From Methanoculleus sp. UBA374 (GTDB taxonomy: Archaea > Halobacteriota > Methanomicrobia > Methanomicrobiales > Methanoculleaceae): 64,000 nucleotides of DNA. Positions within the stretch are counted from its first letter, which is position 1; each line of letters opens with the position of its first letter. The notes beneath the pieces are model-generated. The model did no database searches. It was not told the origin of the DNA and was given only the letters and a program-made list of their open reading frames with translations. Below, one piece after another: positions 1-11,032 of the stretch. The position numbers and the translations under genes were made by a program. The DNA is taken from positions 196,885 through 260,884 of the forward strand of contig DAYL01000029.1 in NCBI GenBank assembly GCA_002508705.1, given 5' to 3'.

Positions 1-3000
1 TTTGGATGTCAGTCTGAAAGAATCAGCCCGTCGGGGTAGCCAGGGACGCCCTCCAGTTTCAATCCTTGTTCTTTTGGATGTCAGTCTGAAAGAATGCCGT
101 GATGCCCTATGTTGATCCCCGTTCCATAGTTTCAATCCTTGTTCTTTTGGATGTCAGTCTGAAAGCCCGACCGTGCAGGAGTGGCCGATCGTGTATTATC
201 GGTTTCAATCCTTGTTCTTTTGGATGTCAGTCTGAAAGCCGATACGAGCGGGCGGTATTTTTCGGCCGGCTCTTGAGTTTCAATCCTTGTTCTTTTGGAT
301 GTCAGTCTGAAAGGCAGTGGCGTCCTGGGCTTCGAGGATAAGTTCCTTGTTTCAATCCTTGTTCTTTTGGATGTCAGTCTGAAAGGATCTGCCGGATCCT
401 GGGGGCTCCCCCCTCCCGACTGTTTCAATCCTTGTTCTTTTGGATGTCAGTCTGAAAGCTCCTCCGATGAGGTATTTACGTCGGGAGCCGGGAGTTTCAA
501 TCCTTGTTCTTTTGGATGTCAGTCTGAAAGCAGACCGGAGCCCCAGAGAGAGTTGCCGAGCTGGGGTTTCAATCCTTGTTCTTTTGGATGTCAGTCTGAA
601 AGCGGGCAGGGAGTCATAGTAAAACCTATGGCCCTCCGGTTTCAATCCTTGTTCTTTTGGATGTCAGTCTGAAAGCTTTGATGGCGGCGATCGCCCGGGG
701 GTTTTTGAGGTGTTTCAATCCTTGTTCTTTTGGATGTCAGTCTGAAAGGAATTCGACGCGTCCTGCGCGCAAGGCGTAGGCCAGTTTCAATCCTTGTTCT
801 TTTGGATGTCAGTCTGAAAGGCCCGGACATACCACGTCGAGTATGACGAGAACGGGTTTCAATCCTTGTTCTTTTGGATGTCAGTCTGAAAGGGTAGGGT
901 TCGTTGATGCCCGTCGCGCTGCAGACCATGTTTCAATCCTTGTTCTTTTGGATGTCAGTCTGAAAGCGGGATGGTGCAAAGAATGCGCAAGAAATGCGAT
1001 GCGGTTTCAATCCTTGTTCTTTTGGATGTCAGTCTGAAAGCGTGGAACACCTCGGACTATCGCGACGAGGATATCCTGTTTCAATCCTTGTTCTTTTGGA
1101 TGTCAGTCTGAAAGCCTCCCCGTCGGTCTGCGTCTACCACAAGCAGTACGGTTTCAATCCTTGTTCTTTTGGATGTCAGTCTGAAAGATGTCGACGTGCA
1201 GCCGGCGGCCATCGTGATTGCCAGGTTTCAATCCTTGTTCTTTTGGATGTCAGTCTGAAAGCGCCTATCCTCAGGGATCGTCACGGTGAACGGCAGGTTT
1301 CAATCCTTGTTCTTTTGGATGTCAGTCTGAAAGCGTATCCAACTCAAGCGTCCCGTTCTTGCAGTTCAAGTTTCAATCCTTGTTCTTTTGGATGTCAGTC
1401 TGAAAGCTCCTCCGCCGGTCCGACGCAATCTGCATGGTCGGGTTTCAATCCTTGTTCTTTTGGATGTCAGTCTGAAAGTGGGGTGCTCCATCACCACGAG
1501 GAGGTAGTAGACATGTTTCAATCCTTGTTCTTTTGGATGTCAGTCTGAAAGTGTCGATCATTCCGACACCTCCGGGCGCACATACTGTTTCAATCCTTGT
1601 TCTTTTGGATGTCAGTCTGAAAGCCGGGCGCCCGGTAGCCAATCGAGGAACTTGCCGGGTTTCAATCCTTGTTCTTTTGGATGTCAGTCTGAAAGTCATG
1701 TTCATCCTGTGGGGACGGGGGAAGAATGGGTTTCAATCCTTGTTCTTTTGGATGTCAGTCTGAAAGCCTGTTACCAAGGATACGACGTAACTTCACTCGA
1801 TATGTTTCAATCCTTGTTCTTTTGGATGTCAGTCTGAAAGCAGGGTAGTGAAGTGCCCGGCGTTCAGATCCTTCTGTTTCAATCCTTGTTCTTTTGGATG
1901 TCAGTCTGAAAGCGACAGGTTAAAAGGGCTTAAAGCCGACTACGAAGGTTTCAATCCTTGTTCTTTTGGATGTCAGTCTGAAAGACCATGAGACGACTGT
2001 ATTACTATTCGTATCATCCAGTTTCAATCCTTGTTCTTTTGGATGTCAGTCTGAAAGTTTACACGGCGTTTTTCTCAGAAGCGTGGAGAATCAGTTTCAA
2101 TCCTTGTTCTTTTGGATGTCAGTCTGAAAGCGAAAAGCCCGGAAGAGTGGGAGAAGCGTGCTCTCTGTTTCAATCCTTGTTCTTTTGGATGTCAGTCTGA
2201 AAGGCGAACTGGGCGGAATACGTCAAGTACGTCAATGAGTTTCAATCCTTGTTCTTTTGGATGTCAGTCTGAAAGCCAGTACACCCGAAAGATGTTCTAT
2301 CCGTTAATGAGGGTTTCAATCCTTGTTCTTTTGGATGTCAGTCTGAAAGTGAATACCCTGCATCCTACGAGATGTGGTGCAAGATGTTTCAATCCTTGTT
2401 CTTTTGGATGTCAGTCTGAAAGTACGCTATCGAACGACGGACACCGGCCGAGCGGCCCAGTTTCAATCCTTGTTCTTTTGGATGTCAGTCTGAAAGCGCG
2501 TAGGTCAGGGTATTCAGCCCCGGCTGCATCTGCGTTTCAATCCTTGTTCTTTTGGATGTCAGTCTGAAAGTGCGACGGCGAGAGCCCCTGCTGCGAAGTC
2601 GAAGTGTTTCAATCCTTGTTCTTTTGGATGTCAGTCTGAAAGCGAGTTCCTGCTCTTGATGCAACTCGCGAAGACCTATGTTTCAATCCTTGTTCTTTTG
2701 GATGTCAGTCTGAAAGAGATTACGCCTCATTGGTGGGGGTGTCCGCGTCGTTTGGTTTCAATCCTTGTTCTTTTGGATGTCAGTCTGAAAGCATCGCCGT
2801 GATCTTGAGCGACGGCGGCACGATGAGGTTTCAATCCTTGTTCTTTTGGATGTCAGTCTGAAAGGGTAGGTGATCGCGATCGCGAGCCCGTCGAGGCCGG
2901 GTTTCAATCCTTGTTCTTTTGGATGTCAGTCTGAAAGCAGGGGGGCCTCTACTGCGACGGTCCGAGGTGCCGCTGGTTTCAATCCTTGTTCTTTTGGATG

Positions 3001-4478
3001 TCAGTCTGAAAGACGAGGGTGCGGCGGCCAGGTATGCCTGTGCGTCCAGGTTTCAATCCTTGTTCTTTTGGATGTCAGTCTGAAAGTGAGGTCGTGCTTG
3101 AGGATCGGCGGGAACTTGACCTGTTTCAATCCTTGTTCTTTTGGATGTCAGTCTGAAAGGACTGCATCGCATTCAGGGTCGTATGGCCTGTGATGTTTCA
3201 ATCCTTGTTCTTTTGGATGTCAGTCTGAAAGAGAAGTGCGCCTGGTCGCGAAGTCCCGACTCACCGGAGGTTTCAATCCTTGTTCTTTTGGATGTCAGTC
3301 TGAAAGCAGGCGAAGCGGCTGGAGTATGGGTTCGTCGGCGCGGAGTTTCAATCCTTGTTCTTTTGGATGTCAGTCTGAAAGATCCGGAAGGCGACACTCA
3401 ACCTAATCCCAATTGAGGGTTTCAATCCTTGTTCTTTTGGATGTCAGTCTGAAAGCTCGAATGGAACCCGGGAAGGGTACATGCAGCAGAGTTTCAATCC
3501 TTGTTCTTTTGGATGTCAGTCTGAAAGGTCGCCTCCCGGTTTGCGAGGAGCGTGTCAACATCCTGTTTCAATCCTTGTTCTTTTGGATGTCAGTCTGAAA
3601 GACGGCGCACTTTGAGATCGACTGTCCCGAGATCTCCAAGTTTCAATCCTTGTTCTTTTGGATGTCAGTCTGAAAGCGAGCAGGAGCCCGGCAGCGCCAG
3701 CCTTTACCACATCGAGTTTCAATCCTTGTTCTTTTGGATGTCAGTCTGAAAGGAGCCGAAGTTTCCCGCTCCCCATGGGCTCCATTTGTTTCAATCCTTG
3801 TTCTTTTGGATGTCAGTCTGAAAGCGGGATCCGCTGCTGCTTCGGGGCGAGTGCCTTCTTGTTTCAATCCTTGTTCTTTTGGATGTCAGTCTGAAAGCGT
3901 GGCGTGTATTTAAGAACCGTCTAATTTAATAGTGTTTCAATCCTTGTTCTTTTGGATGTCAGTCTGAAAGCCGCCACTGCGTCGTATCGTCTGAGAGATC
4001 GGTCGGTTTCAATCCTTGTTCTTTTGGATGTCAGTCTGAAAGAGCGACGAGGACTACGAGTCGGACCCGGCCCTGAAGTTTCAATCCTTGTTCTTTTGGA
4101 TGTCAGTCTGAAAGCCAGAGGAGTCCTCCAGCGCGATTCTATCATGGATGTTTCAATCCTTGTTCTTTTGGATGTCAGTCTGAAAGGATGCGTCGGGGGT
4201 GCTTGACGTCGCCCCGTAATCATGTTTCAATCCTTGTTCTTTTGGATGTCAGTCTGAAAGCTACCCCATCGGCTAGGCATCAATGCCGGATATGCGGGTT
4301 TCAATCCTTGTTCTTTTGGATGTCAGTCTGAAAGCTCGTGATGCAGGGTGAGGGCATCGCCAAAGGTATGTTTCAATCCTTGTTCTTTTGGATGTCAGTC
4401 TGAAAGCACAGCGCCGCAACTTGCAGAGCACTTAAACAAGAGTTTCAATCCTTGTTCTTTTGGATGTCAGTCTGAAAG
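1..4478 (-). CRISPR. CRISPR array, type I-B, 61 full repeats plus one cut by the window edge
   Basis: A 37-bp repeat that begins GTTTCAATCC and ends GTCTGAAAG on the plus strand recurs every 71-76 bp, from 56-92 to 4442-4478. Bases 1-20 are the tail of a further copy cut by the window edge. I counted 61 full copies and saw no variant. There are 61 spacers of about 34-39 bp, all different. On the minus strand every repeat ends ATTGAAAC, the 8-nt 5' handle known from type I-A/I-B crRNAs, so transcription runs right to left. The leader therefore lies at 4479-4585, the newest spacer is 4407-4441 and the oldest spacers lie beyond base 1. The array follows cas4 on the same strand. Sequence identity of all repeats fits an active array; activity itself is inferred. 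Confidence 0.99.
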
Positions 4479-4585
4479 GCCCGCTTTTTTTTACGTATTT
4501 CCCCCCTTCTCTAAAGGAAGGCTGACCTTTTGTACACCTGTTGTACTTGATCCAAAATTATTCTTCCCCATATGTAGGGAAGAAA
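4479..4585 (-). promoter_or_regulatory. CRISPR leader with three inverted repeats
   Basis: This AT-rich stretch between the cas4 stop codon and the first repeat is in the place expected of the leader for minus-strand transcription. It holds three inverted repeats: TTCTTCCC and its complement with an 8-base loop (4561-4584), GTACA-N5-TGTAC (4532-4546) and CCTTC-N7-GAAGG (4505-4521). A TATA-like AATAATTTTGG lies on the minus strand near 4552-4562. A run of eight A (minus strand) precedes the first repeat. Role as promoter and adaptation signal is inferred from position. Confidence 0.7.
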
Positions 4586-5176
4586 CTACACACAGATGTT
4601 CCGGTAACAGCAGTCTATACATCGCGACGCAGTACGGGTCTGTTTGGGGTAATGCCCGGTCTCGATAATAGCAAGGATGTCCTGAATAACTCTTCTGCCC
4701 TGTTTGAAATCTTCCTCAGAAAACCGTACCTCTTCAACGTGATCATTGCTCCGAACAAAGCAGATGAAACCACGAGTTGCGGCAACCCCGAACGACTCCT
4801 GTATCATGAGCGCATGGAGCACTAGTTGGTAGCGATAGGTGCTAAAGACCCCATGTTTGAACTCAGCGAACTTGTACTCGAATGGTGCTGCCGTTCCATC
4901 ATCAAGGAACCATACCTCATCGACGATCCCCTTGACCCGTAGATCTCGTGACGCTAGGAAGACCTCGTGCTCCCGTCGGATCACACCGAGTTTCTTCCGG
5001 AGATAATGTGGGTTTGTTGTCCGCTTTTCTGCGTGAACTTCTCTCCCACGGATCACCTTGTACTTCAACTCCTGGTGTTGCGGAATGTCCAGACAGTACA
5101 TGAAATAGATGAACCGGGGACAGAAGAGGTACTCCAGCACATCGGAGATGGTAATCATCGGGCCGTTATCATCCAT
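4586..5176 (-). CDS. cas4: CRISPR-associated exonuclease Cas4
   Basis: The 196-residue protein is a RecB-family nuclease that trims prespacers and helps Cas1-Cas2 choose PAM and orientation. One cysteine near the N terminus (C19, in LFCPRF) and a C-terminal cluster C186, C189, C190, C195 match the Fe-S cluster ligands of the family. The nuclease core shows H48 (GREVHAE), D86 (KGIVDEV), E100-x-K102 (FEYKF) and Q117 (YRYQLVLHAL). A second start at M7 is possible. It is the last gene of the cas operon, three bases after cas2, and lies directly before the leader; cas4 more often sits before cas1. Confidence 0.95.
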   Translation of the reverse strand: MDDNGPMITISDVLEYLFCPRFIYFMYCLDIPQHQELKYKVIRGREVHAEKRTTNPHYLRKKLGVIRREHEVFLASRDLRVKGIVDEVWFLDDGTAAPFEYKFAEFKHGVFSTYRYQLVLHALMIQESFGVAATRGFICFVRSNDHVEEVRFSEEDFKQGRRVIQDILAIIETGHYPKQTRTASRCIDCCYRNICV

Positions 5177-5179
5177 AGG

Positions 5180-6453
<1,274 letters not shown>

Positions 6454-6460
6454 GCCGCGC

Positions 6461-7132
6461 TCACCTGCCCCTCGGCTGGATCTGCCGAACCGCCCCGAAA
6501 CCCCGGGATACGGACTTCCCGATACCGAGGAGGTCGGGGATCTGGAAGTTGACGTGGAACCTGCCGGAAAACGCCATCAGGTTCACATTTTTCAGCCGCC
6601 GTTTTCGAGGTAAAACCTCTACATCACACTTGATCTGGCCGGGAACTTCGTAGGTGAGGGACTTGGACATCGAGATGAGATTTCCGATAAGCGTCTTGCG
6701 GAGGAGGTCGCGTCGCTCGGCATCGTTCTTCATTCCGTAATATCTGAAGTAGTTCTCCTGATTCAGCGCCAGCCAGGGAGTGACGAAGTCGTAGGAAGAG
6801 ATCCAGTCGCTCAGACCGAACGGCACGCGGCGAAGGTCTATCCCGGTTTCGGTGATACGGAACTCCCGGTCCCCGAGGCGAATAGACCGTGCTGCATGGA
6901 AGATCTCCTTCAACACATCCGATCCCTCATTAATTCCGATAACTGTCGGCGTCCCCTCAATCACCTTGTACTGCACCAGTGGATAGCGATAGACCAGTGT
7001 TCCCGCATCGTGCTGGTGTAGGAGTGTATACTCCGTAAACTTCGTGGCGAAAAACCCGCGGAGTTGGGAAGCCGTCCCCTCGATAGGCCGATCCGAGGAG
7101 AGCGTCAGGGTGAATACTTCGAGGTCCATCAT
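6461..7132 (-). CDS. cas6: CRISPR repeat endonuclease Cas6
   Basis: Cas6 cuts the precursor crRNA inside each repeat to leave the 8-nt 5' handle. The 223-residue protein begins with a ferredoxin-type strand (VFTLTLSSDRPI) and has histidines H39 and H41 in LLHQHDAG, candidates for the catalytic histidine. It ends with the glycine-rich loop of the family (GIGKSVSRGFGAV, about residues 203-215). Its start overlaps the cas3 stop codon (ATGA). In most I-B loci cas6 is at the 5' edge of the operon; here it sits between cas3 and cas1. The family call rests on the C-terminal loop and context. Confidence 0.87.
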   Translation of the reverse strand: MMDLEVFTLTLSSDRPIEGTASQLRGFFATKFTEYTLLHQHDAGTLVYRYPLVQYKVIEGTPTVIGINEGSDVLKEIFHAARSIRLGDREFRITETGIDLRRVPFGLSDWISSYDFVTPWLALNQENYFRYYGMKNDAERRDLLRKTLIGNLISMSKSLTYEVPGQIKCDVEVLPRKRRLKNVNLMAFSGRFHVNFQIPDLLGIGKSVSRGFGAVRQIQPRGR

Positions 7133-9381
7133 ATGATCCTGTATGCCTCTTCAGGTCGTTCAGTGAACCGTGCTCCAAGTTCGGGGTCATACTCCATATC
7201 ACAGAAGACTACATCGCCGCGGACCTCTCGGTGCTTCTTCACATACCAGAGGGGCATCTTCACCTCGTAATACTGGCGTCGGATCGGCGGCAGATCCCGA
7301 ACGGTCTCCTGGAACTGGAGGGGGATGACCGGGATCTGTGGGTAATCAACCTTTCGGGTGACTTCGTAGTTTGTATCGAGGATGGGGTTATCGTAGACCC
7401 CGAGAAGCCGGCGCTGTGATTGTGCGTATGCTTTCGATGCCTCTAGGAATCGCGGATCCTCCACGATCTCGGTGCCTGTGTAGACCTGCTCCACGATCGC
7501 TGTCAGATCCGCCTCGGTTGGACGGGCAGGACCTGCCTGGAACGCTGCATACGATCTGGCCAAGAGGTCCGTGCTGTTTGACTCATAGATCTTTCTGGAT
7601 ATCTCGGAGGGGCGGCAAATAGTGACGGTAGTGTCTTCCTTTGTTCTCCGTCGATTAATCCGACCCGCCCGTTGCACAAGCGCATCGGGTGGGGCGCATT
7701 CGGTGAACATGAGATCAAAGTTGATATCCAGGGAGACCTCCACAACCTGAGTGGCGATCAGGAACGAACCTGAATCGGTTGCCTTTTCTTTCTCATCAAT
7801 TGCTTTCTCCTTCTCAGTCCTGTCTTGGAGCGTGAACTTGGAGTGGTAGCAGATCGGGTTCAGGTCAGCAAATGTCCGTGTTAGGTCTTGGCATTTCCCC
7901 ACGCTGTTCACGCTCACGAGGGTCTTTCGTCCGTCGCACACAGCCTCCCGAATCTGGTCGGTCATCTCCTCGATCTCGGCATCGACCACCCCAAATGTGT
8001 TTCGAGCAGAGTCAAGGAGTGACGTGTCCCTGACCACGGTTGCCCCGGGGAGCGCCGTTTGCAGGAGATTGAGAAGATTCCTGGGCATTGTCGCGCTCAT
8101 CAGCATGAACCGGGCGCCCAGACATGCAAAATGCTCGACCGACCGGAGAATGAGTGCCAGCGTCCAGGGGTCATACGCATGGATCTCGTCGATGATAATC
8201 ACGCTGTTTGCGGCATTTGCCTCAATCAGCGTCCACCTCCCGGTGTTGAACCCCGCTGTCAGGAGCTGGTCAACAGTCGCCACTGTGGCCGGCAGAATGA
8301 AAGACCGGTCGAAAAGAGCGTCCCGGGCAGTGCGGAGATCTTCCTCATCCAGGAAGAGGAGTGATGCTGTCGAGTGAGAGACGCCGACGTTCCCCTTCCC
8401 AAAGTACTCCTCAAGGCGCCGGTAGATGCTGTTGGCTGTTACCATCGTCGGGAGCAGGTAGAGGAGTTTTCCATTCCTCATCTCTGCAATATTGTGGAGC
8501 GCCCATAGTAGAGCCCCTTCTGTCTTACCGCTCCCGGTTGGCGCGATCGCGATACAGTGCCCGGATGTCGAGGCGCATGTCTCCTGGAACGGCAACAGGC
8601 CAGCGAAGGAGATATTTCGTTTACGACACCGGTCTGCAATTCTATAACGAAGCTCTGTGCTTCCGGTCGGCAGGGTGTACTTCACCGGTTTTCCTGCAGA
8701 GCCATACCAGTCTGCATAGTGCAGGATCGCCTTCAGAACCGCATATGTCTCCCGAAGGGCGGCAGGGTCGGCAAATTGTTCGTAAAACTTGAAGAATACA
8801 CCCTCAGGCCCGATCAACTCCCTGACCTCGTTGGCGGGATTGAGGTTCTTGAGTGTAAGTGATGGAAATCGATATCCCTCCTGCTCAAAGAGGGTCGCCG
8901 CGAGATCGAGGGCGTCCTGCATTCCCTGCTCGCAGAGTTGCGGGGGCGGGAGTGTTAGTTCCCGCTCAAACGACTGCAGGTCAGGATTCAGCCGTTTGTG
9001 GTGGCCGAGGACTGCAAGGGCATCAAGAGGCATCGCCACATCTAGAAGCGGGCCTTCCTGACGGTCGAGTGCCACACTACCCCGGAGCATAACTGAGTAG
9101 GAGACGAGCTCGTGCCGGTAGTTCTCACTCCATGTCGGTCGTCGTCCGGCTCGGAGCATCTGCATCATTCGCTGAAACGGCAGAATATTCTTCCCGATGT
9201 CGTGGAGGATGACGGTGAAGAGCGACCGTTGCAGGAATCGTTCCTCCTCAAACCCCCACCGCTTGCCAAGCCTCTGTATGAGCGGTCGTTTGGCTTTGAC
9301 CGTCGCCTGCCACGCTGCGTAGGCTGCCAGCACGTGCTCCGCATAGGTCTGGTCACGCTTGGCCCACATTGTCTGATTCAT
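7129..9381 (-). CDS. cas3: CRISPR-associated nuclease-helicase Cas3 (HD and DExH domains)
   Basis: Cas3 is recruited by Cascade to unwind and degrade target DNA. The 750-residue protein has an N-terminal HD nuclease with H16, the H60-D61 doublet (ILHDIGKN), H90 and H127-H128. A superfamily 2 helicase follows: Walker A APTGSGKT at 280-287, DEIH at 398-401, SAT at 429-431 and the motif VI sequence QRAGRINRR at 570-578. All catalytic motifs seem intact, and the HD domain is fused rather than split off. It overlaps cas5 and cas6 by 4 bases each, indicating one tightly coupled transcript. Confidence 0.97.
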   Translation of the reverse strand: MNQTMWAKRDQTYAEHVLAAYAAWQATVKAKRPLIQRLGKRWGFEEERFLQRSLFTVILHDIGKNILPFQRMMQMLRAGRRPTWSENYRHELVSYSVMLRGSVALDRQEGPLLDVAMPLDALAVLGHHKRLNPDLQSFERELTLPPPQLCEQGMQDALDLAATLFEQEGYRFPSLTLKNLNPANEVRELIGPEGVFFKFYEQFADPAALRETYAVLKAILHYADWYGSAGKPVKYTLPTGSTELRYRIADRCRKRNISFAGLLPFQETCASTSGHCIAIAPTGSGKTEGALLWALHNIAEMRNGKLLYLLPTMVTANSIYRRLEEYFGKGNVGVSHSTASLLFLDEEDLRTARDALFDRSFILPATVATVDQLLTAGFNTGRWTLIEANAANSVIIIDEIHAYDPWTLALILRSVEHFACLGARFMLMSATMPRNLLNLLQTALPGATVVRDTSLLDSARNTFGVVDAEIEEMTDQIREAVCDGRKTLVSVNSVGKCQDLTRTFADLNPICYHSKFTLQDRTEKEKAIDEKEKATDSGSFLIATQVVEVSLDINFDLMFTECAPPDALVQRAGRINRRRTKEDTTVTICRPSEISRKIYESNSTDLLARSYAAFQAGPARPTEADLTAIVEQVYTGTEIVEDPRFLEASKAYAQSQRRLLGVYDNPILDTNYEVTRKVDYPQIPVIPLQFQETVRDLPPIRRQYYEVKMPLWYVKKHREVRGDVVFCDMEYDPELGARFTERPEEAYRII

Positions 9382-10112
9382 TGAAAAATAACCCGATGAT
9401 TGTCGATGATATACCCGTCCATTGGTTCGCTGAGCCTCACCGGAGACCTTACAAACGTGAATGGCTGTCGTTCGAGGACGACGCGTCTGTCCCCCTCAAA
9501 CGCGAATCGAGTCGGAAGCAGGAAGACCTGCGGGGATACGATGGTCGTGGTTATGGGGAGGGTTGTGAAGTCAATGGTCGGGGTGCACCGGGTCGAGACG
9601 TCCCCCGGGAGGATTGTATGTTCGAATTCCGTCAGAGCCGCTGTTTCGGCCTCGACAACCCCGGAAACGGCTGTTATTTTGATCAGATCGTCACTGTTCC
9701 CGGCGGTCAGTGCATACACGGGAGATCGCAGAGCATTCCGCACCTCTTCAAGCGCTTCCCGGGATGGCGAACCGAAGAAGAACGTGAAGGAGCAGTCGTA
9801 GAGATACTCCCGAATAAGGATACTATAGTGGAGTCGTTTCCGGATCTTCTCCGGGTCATAATCCTTAATGGTCACCTTTCGATAGTTCCAGAGGTCCCGC
9901 ATCGTACCCTGGTGATCGCCGCAGACACTCACAGCAATCTCGTGTTCGTCCGCGAACCGGTGAGCGCTCTTCAGGTCGAGGCCAAGCGCGGCGCCCATCA
10001 TGCCGATGATCGTGGGCCGCGGGGGGAGGGGGAGCGTCTGGTGAAAGGTATGCGTCTCGGGCACACGGAACGATGCCGTTATGGCCCTCCCGGTGACGGA
10101 AAAGGCAAACAT
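9378..10112 (-). CDS. cas5: Cascade subunit Cas5 (type I-B)
   Basis: Cas5 holds the 5' handle of the crRNA at the foot of the Cascade backbone. The 244-residue protein starts with a RAMP strand (FAFSVTGRAITASFR) and the typical PPRPTIIGMMGAALG segment at about 31-45. This family motif places the target-binding helix after a proline-rich turn. Its ATG shares one base with the cas7 stop codon (TGATG), and its own stop overlaps cas3 (ATGA). Order cas8-cas7-cas5-cas3 is normal for type I-B. Length is normal for the family. Confidence 0.92.
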   Translation of the reverse strand: MFAFSVTGRAITASFRVPETHTFHQTLPLPPRPTIIGMMGAALGLDLKSAHRFADEHEIAVSVCGDHQGTMRDLWNYRKVTIKDYDPEKIRKRLHYSILIREYLYDCSFTFFFGSPSREALEEVRNALRSPVYALTAGNSDDLIKITAVSGVVEAETAALTEFEHTILPGDVSTRCTPTIDFTTLPITTTIVSPQVFLLPTRFAFEGDRRVVLERQPFTFVRSPVRLSEPMDGYIIDNHRVIFQ

Positions 10113-11026
10113 CAGTTATCCTTTATCTCGTAATACTGGTCCACCCACCCGGCCATTGTGTTGAACGCCTCACCGATCGAAACGGTATTCTCCGGTATGC
10201 CGGTGAAGAACCCGCTTCTCGCCCCAATTACTGTGGCGAGCGTTTCACTCTCGTAGTCTTTCAGCGTCTCGATGAGCGTTTTAGTGTTGAGGTCTGCACC
10301 GTCGACCAGAACGCTCTCGAGGAATATGGGGTTCTTCACCACCAGCAACGCTCCTGCCATAAACTTCGGCGAGATATCGGCGAGGAACCTGCTCTGCCGT
10401 CCGGATGCCCAGAGGTTCTTCACGGCGGCAAGCAACGCTTTCACACGCTTGGCTTTCTCATTGTTATCGAGGGGTTTTGCAAACCCATCACCGCACCCGA
10501 CGCGGTCGAGCTCGATGAGAATGGTCCCACGGTAGAGGCCGGCGTGGACTTCGGTCTCGAATATGTTCGGGTTACCGCCAGCTCCGACTCCCATATAATT
10601 GGTACCGAAGTCGAGATCGCCCTGGTAGGGGTTCAGCGCGACGAGCGGAGAGACCCGGACTACTGAGGTCCGCTTGTGTGCAGATCCTGGCCCTGCACCC
10701 TCACCGGACTCTGTTCCCATAAACCCGAAGAGGTCATCATCGATGTATTTCTCCGGCTCCTGTTTAGTGGTCGCGGCTCCCTTCTTGATAGTCGCTACTG
10801 CGCCCTCTGAAAGCGTCCAGCCCAGTACTTCCAGCTGGTTGCGTAACGCACGGCGCACCGCTTGGGCGGATACGTACGGGTACTGCTCTACACCTGCCGA
10901 GATCTTCTTGATGCTGGAGATGTTGTCTGCTTCTTTATCCGATCCGTTTAACGACGCAAACGATACGGGAGTGAGATATGTGACCGTCAGCGCCTTCGCT
11001 TTTGCAAAATCTGCTTTTGAACTCAT
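10112..11026 (-). CDS. cas7: Cascade backbone subunit Cas7 (Cst2/DevR family)
   Basis: Cas7 copies polymerise along the spacer part of the crRNA. The 304-residue protein begins with the strand ALTVTYLTPVSFASLNGSDK, then SSIKKISAGVEQYPYVSAQAVRRALR, which resembles the Cst2/DevR subgroup of type I-B (formerly Tneap) rather than Csh2. The repeat-binding RAMP fold is inferred from the family. The start has an upstream AGGTGA ribosome binding site. Six bases separate it from cas8b1. The presence of a Cst2-type Cas7 next to a CXXC-CXXC Cas8 supports a consistent subtype call. Confidence 0.9.
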   Translation of the reverse strand: MSSKADFAKAKALTVTYLTPVSFASLNGSDKEADNISSIKKISAGVEQYPYVSAQAVRRALRNQLEVLGWTLSEGAVATIKKGAATTKQEPEKYIDDDLFGFMGTESGEGAGPGSAHKRTSVVRVSPLVALNPYQGDLDFGTNYMGVGAGGNPNIFETEVHAGLYRGTILIELDRVGCGDGFAKPLDNNEKAKRVKALLAAVKNLWASGRQSRFLADISPKFMAGALLVVKNPIFLESVLVDGADLNTKTLIETLKDYESETLATVIGARSGFFTGIPENTVSIGEAFNTMAGWVDQYYEIKDN

Positions 11027-11032
11027 GCTGTT

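Noticed and set aside
99..4668. Many open frames of 60-180 codons on both strands in the array
   Set aside because: They translate the repeat over and over (for example FNPCSFGCQSE or FRLTSKRTRIET) and are by-products of the CRISPR array.
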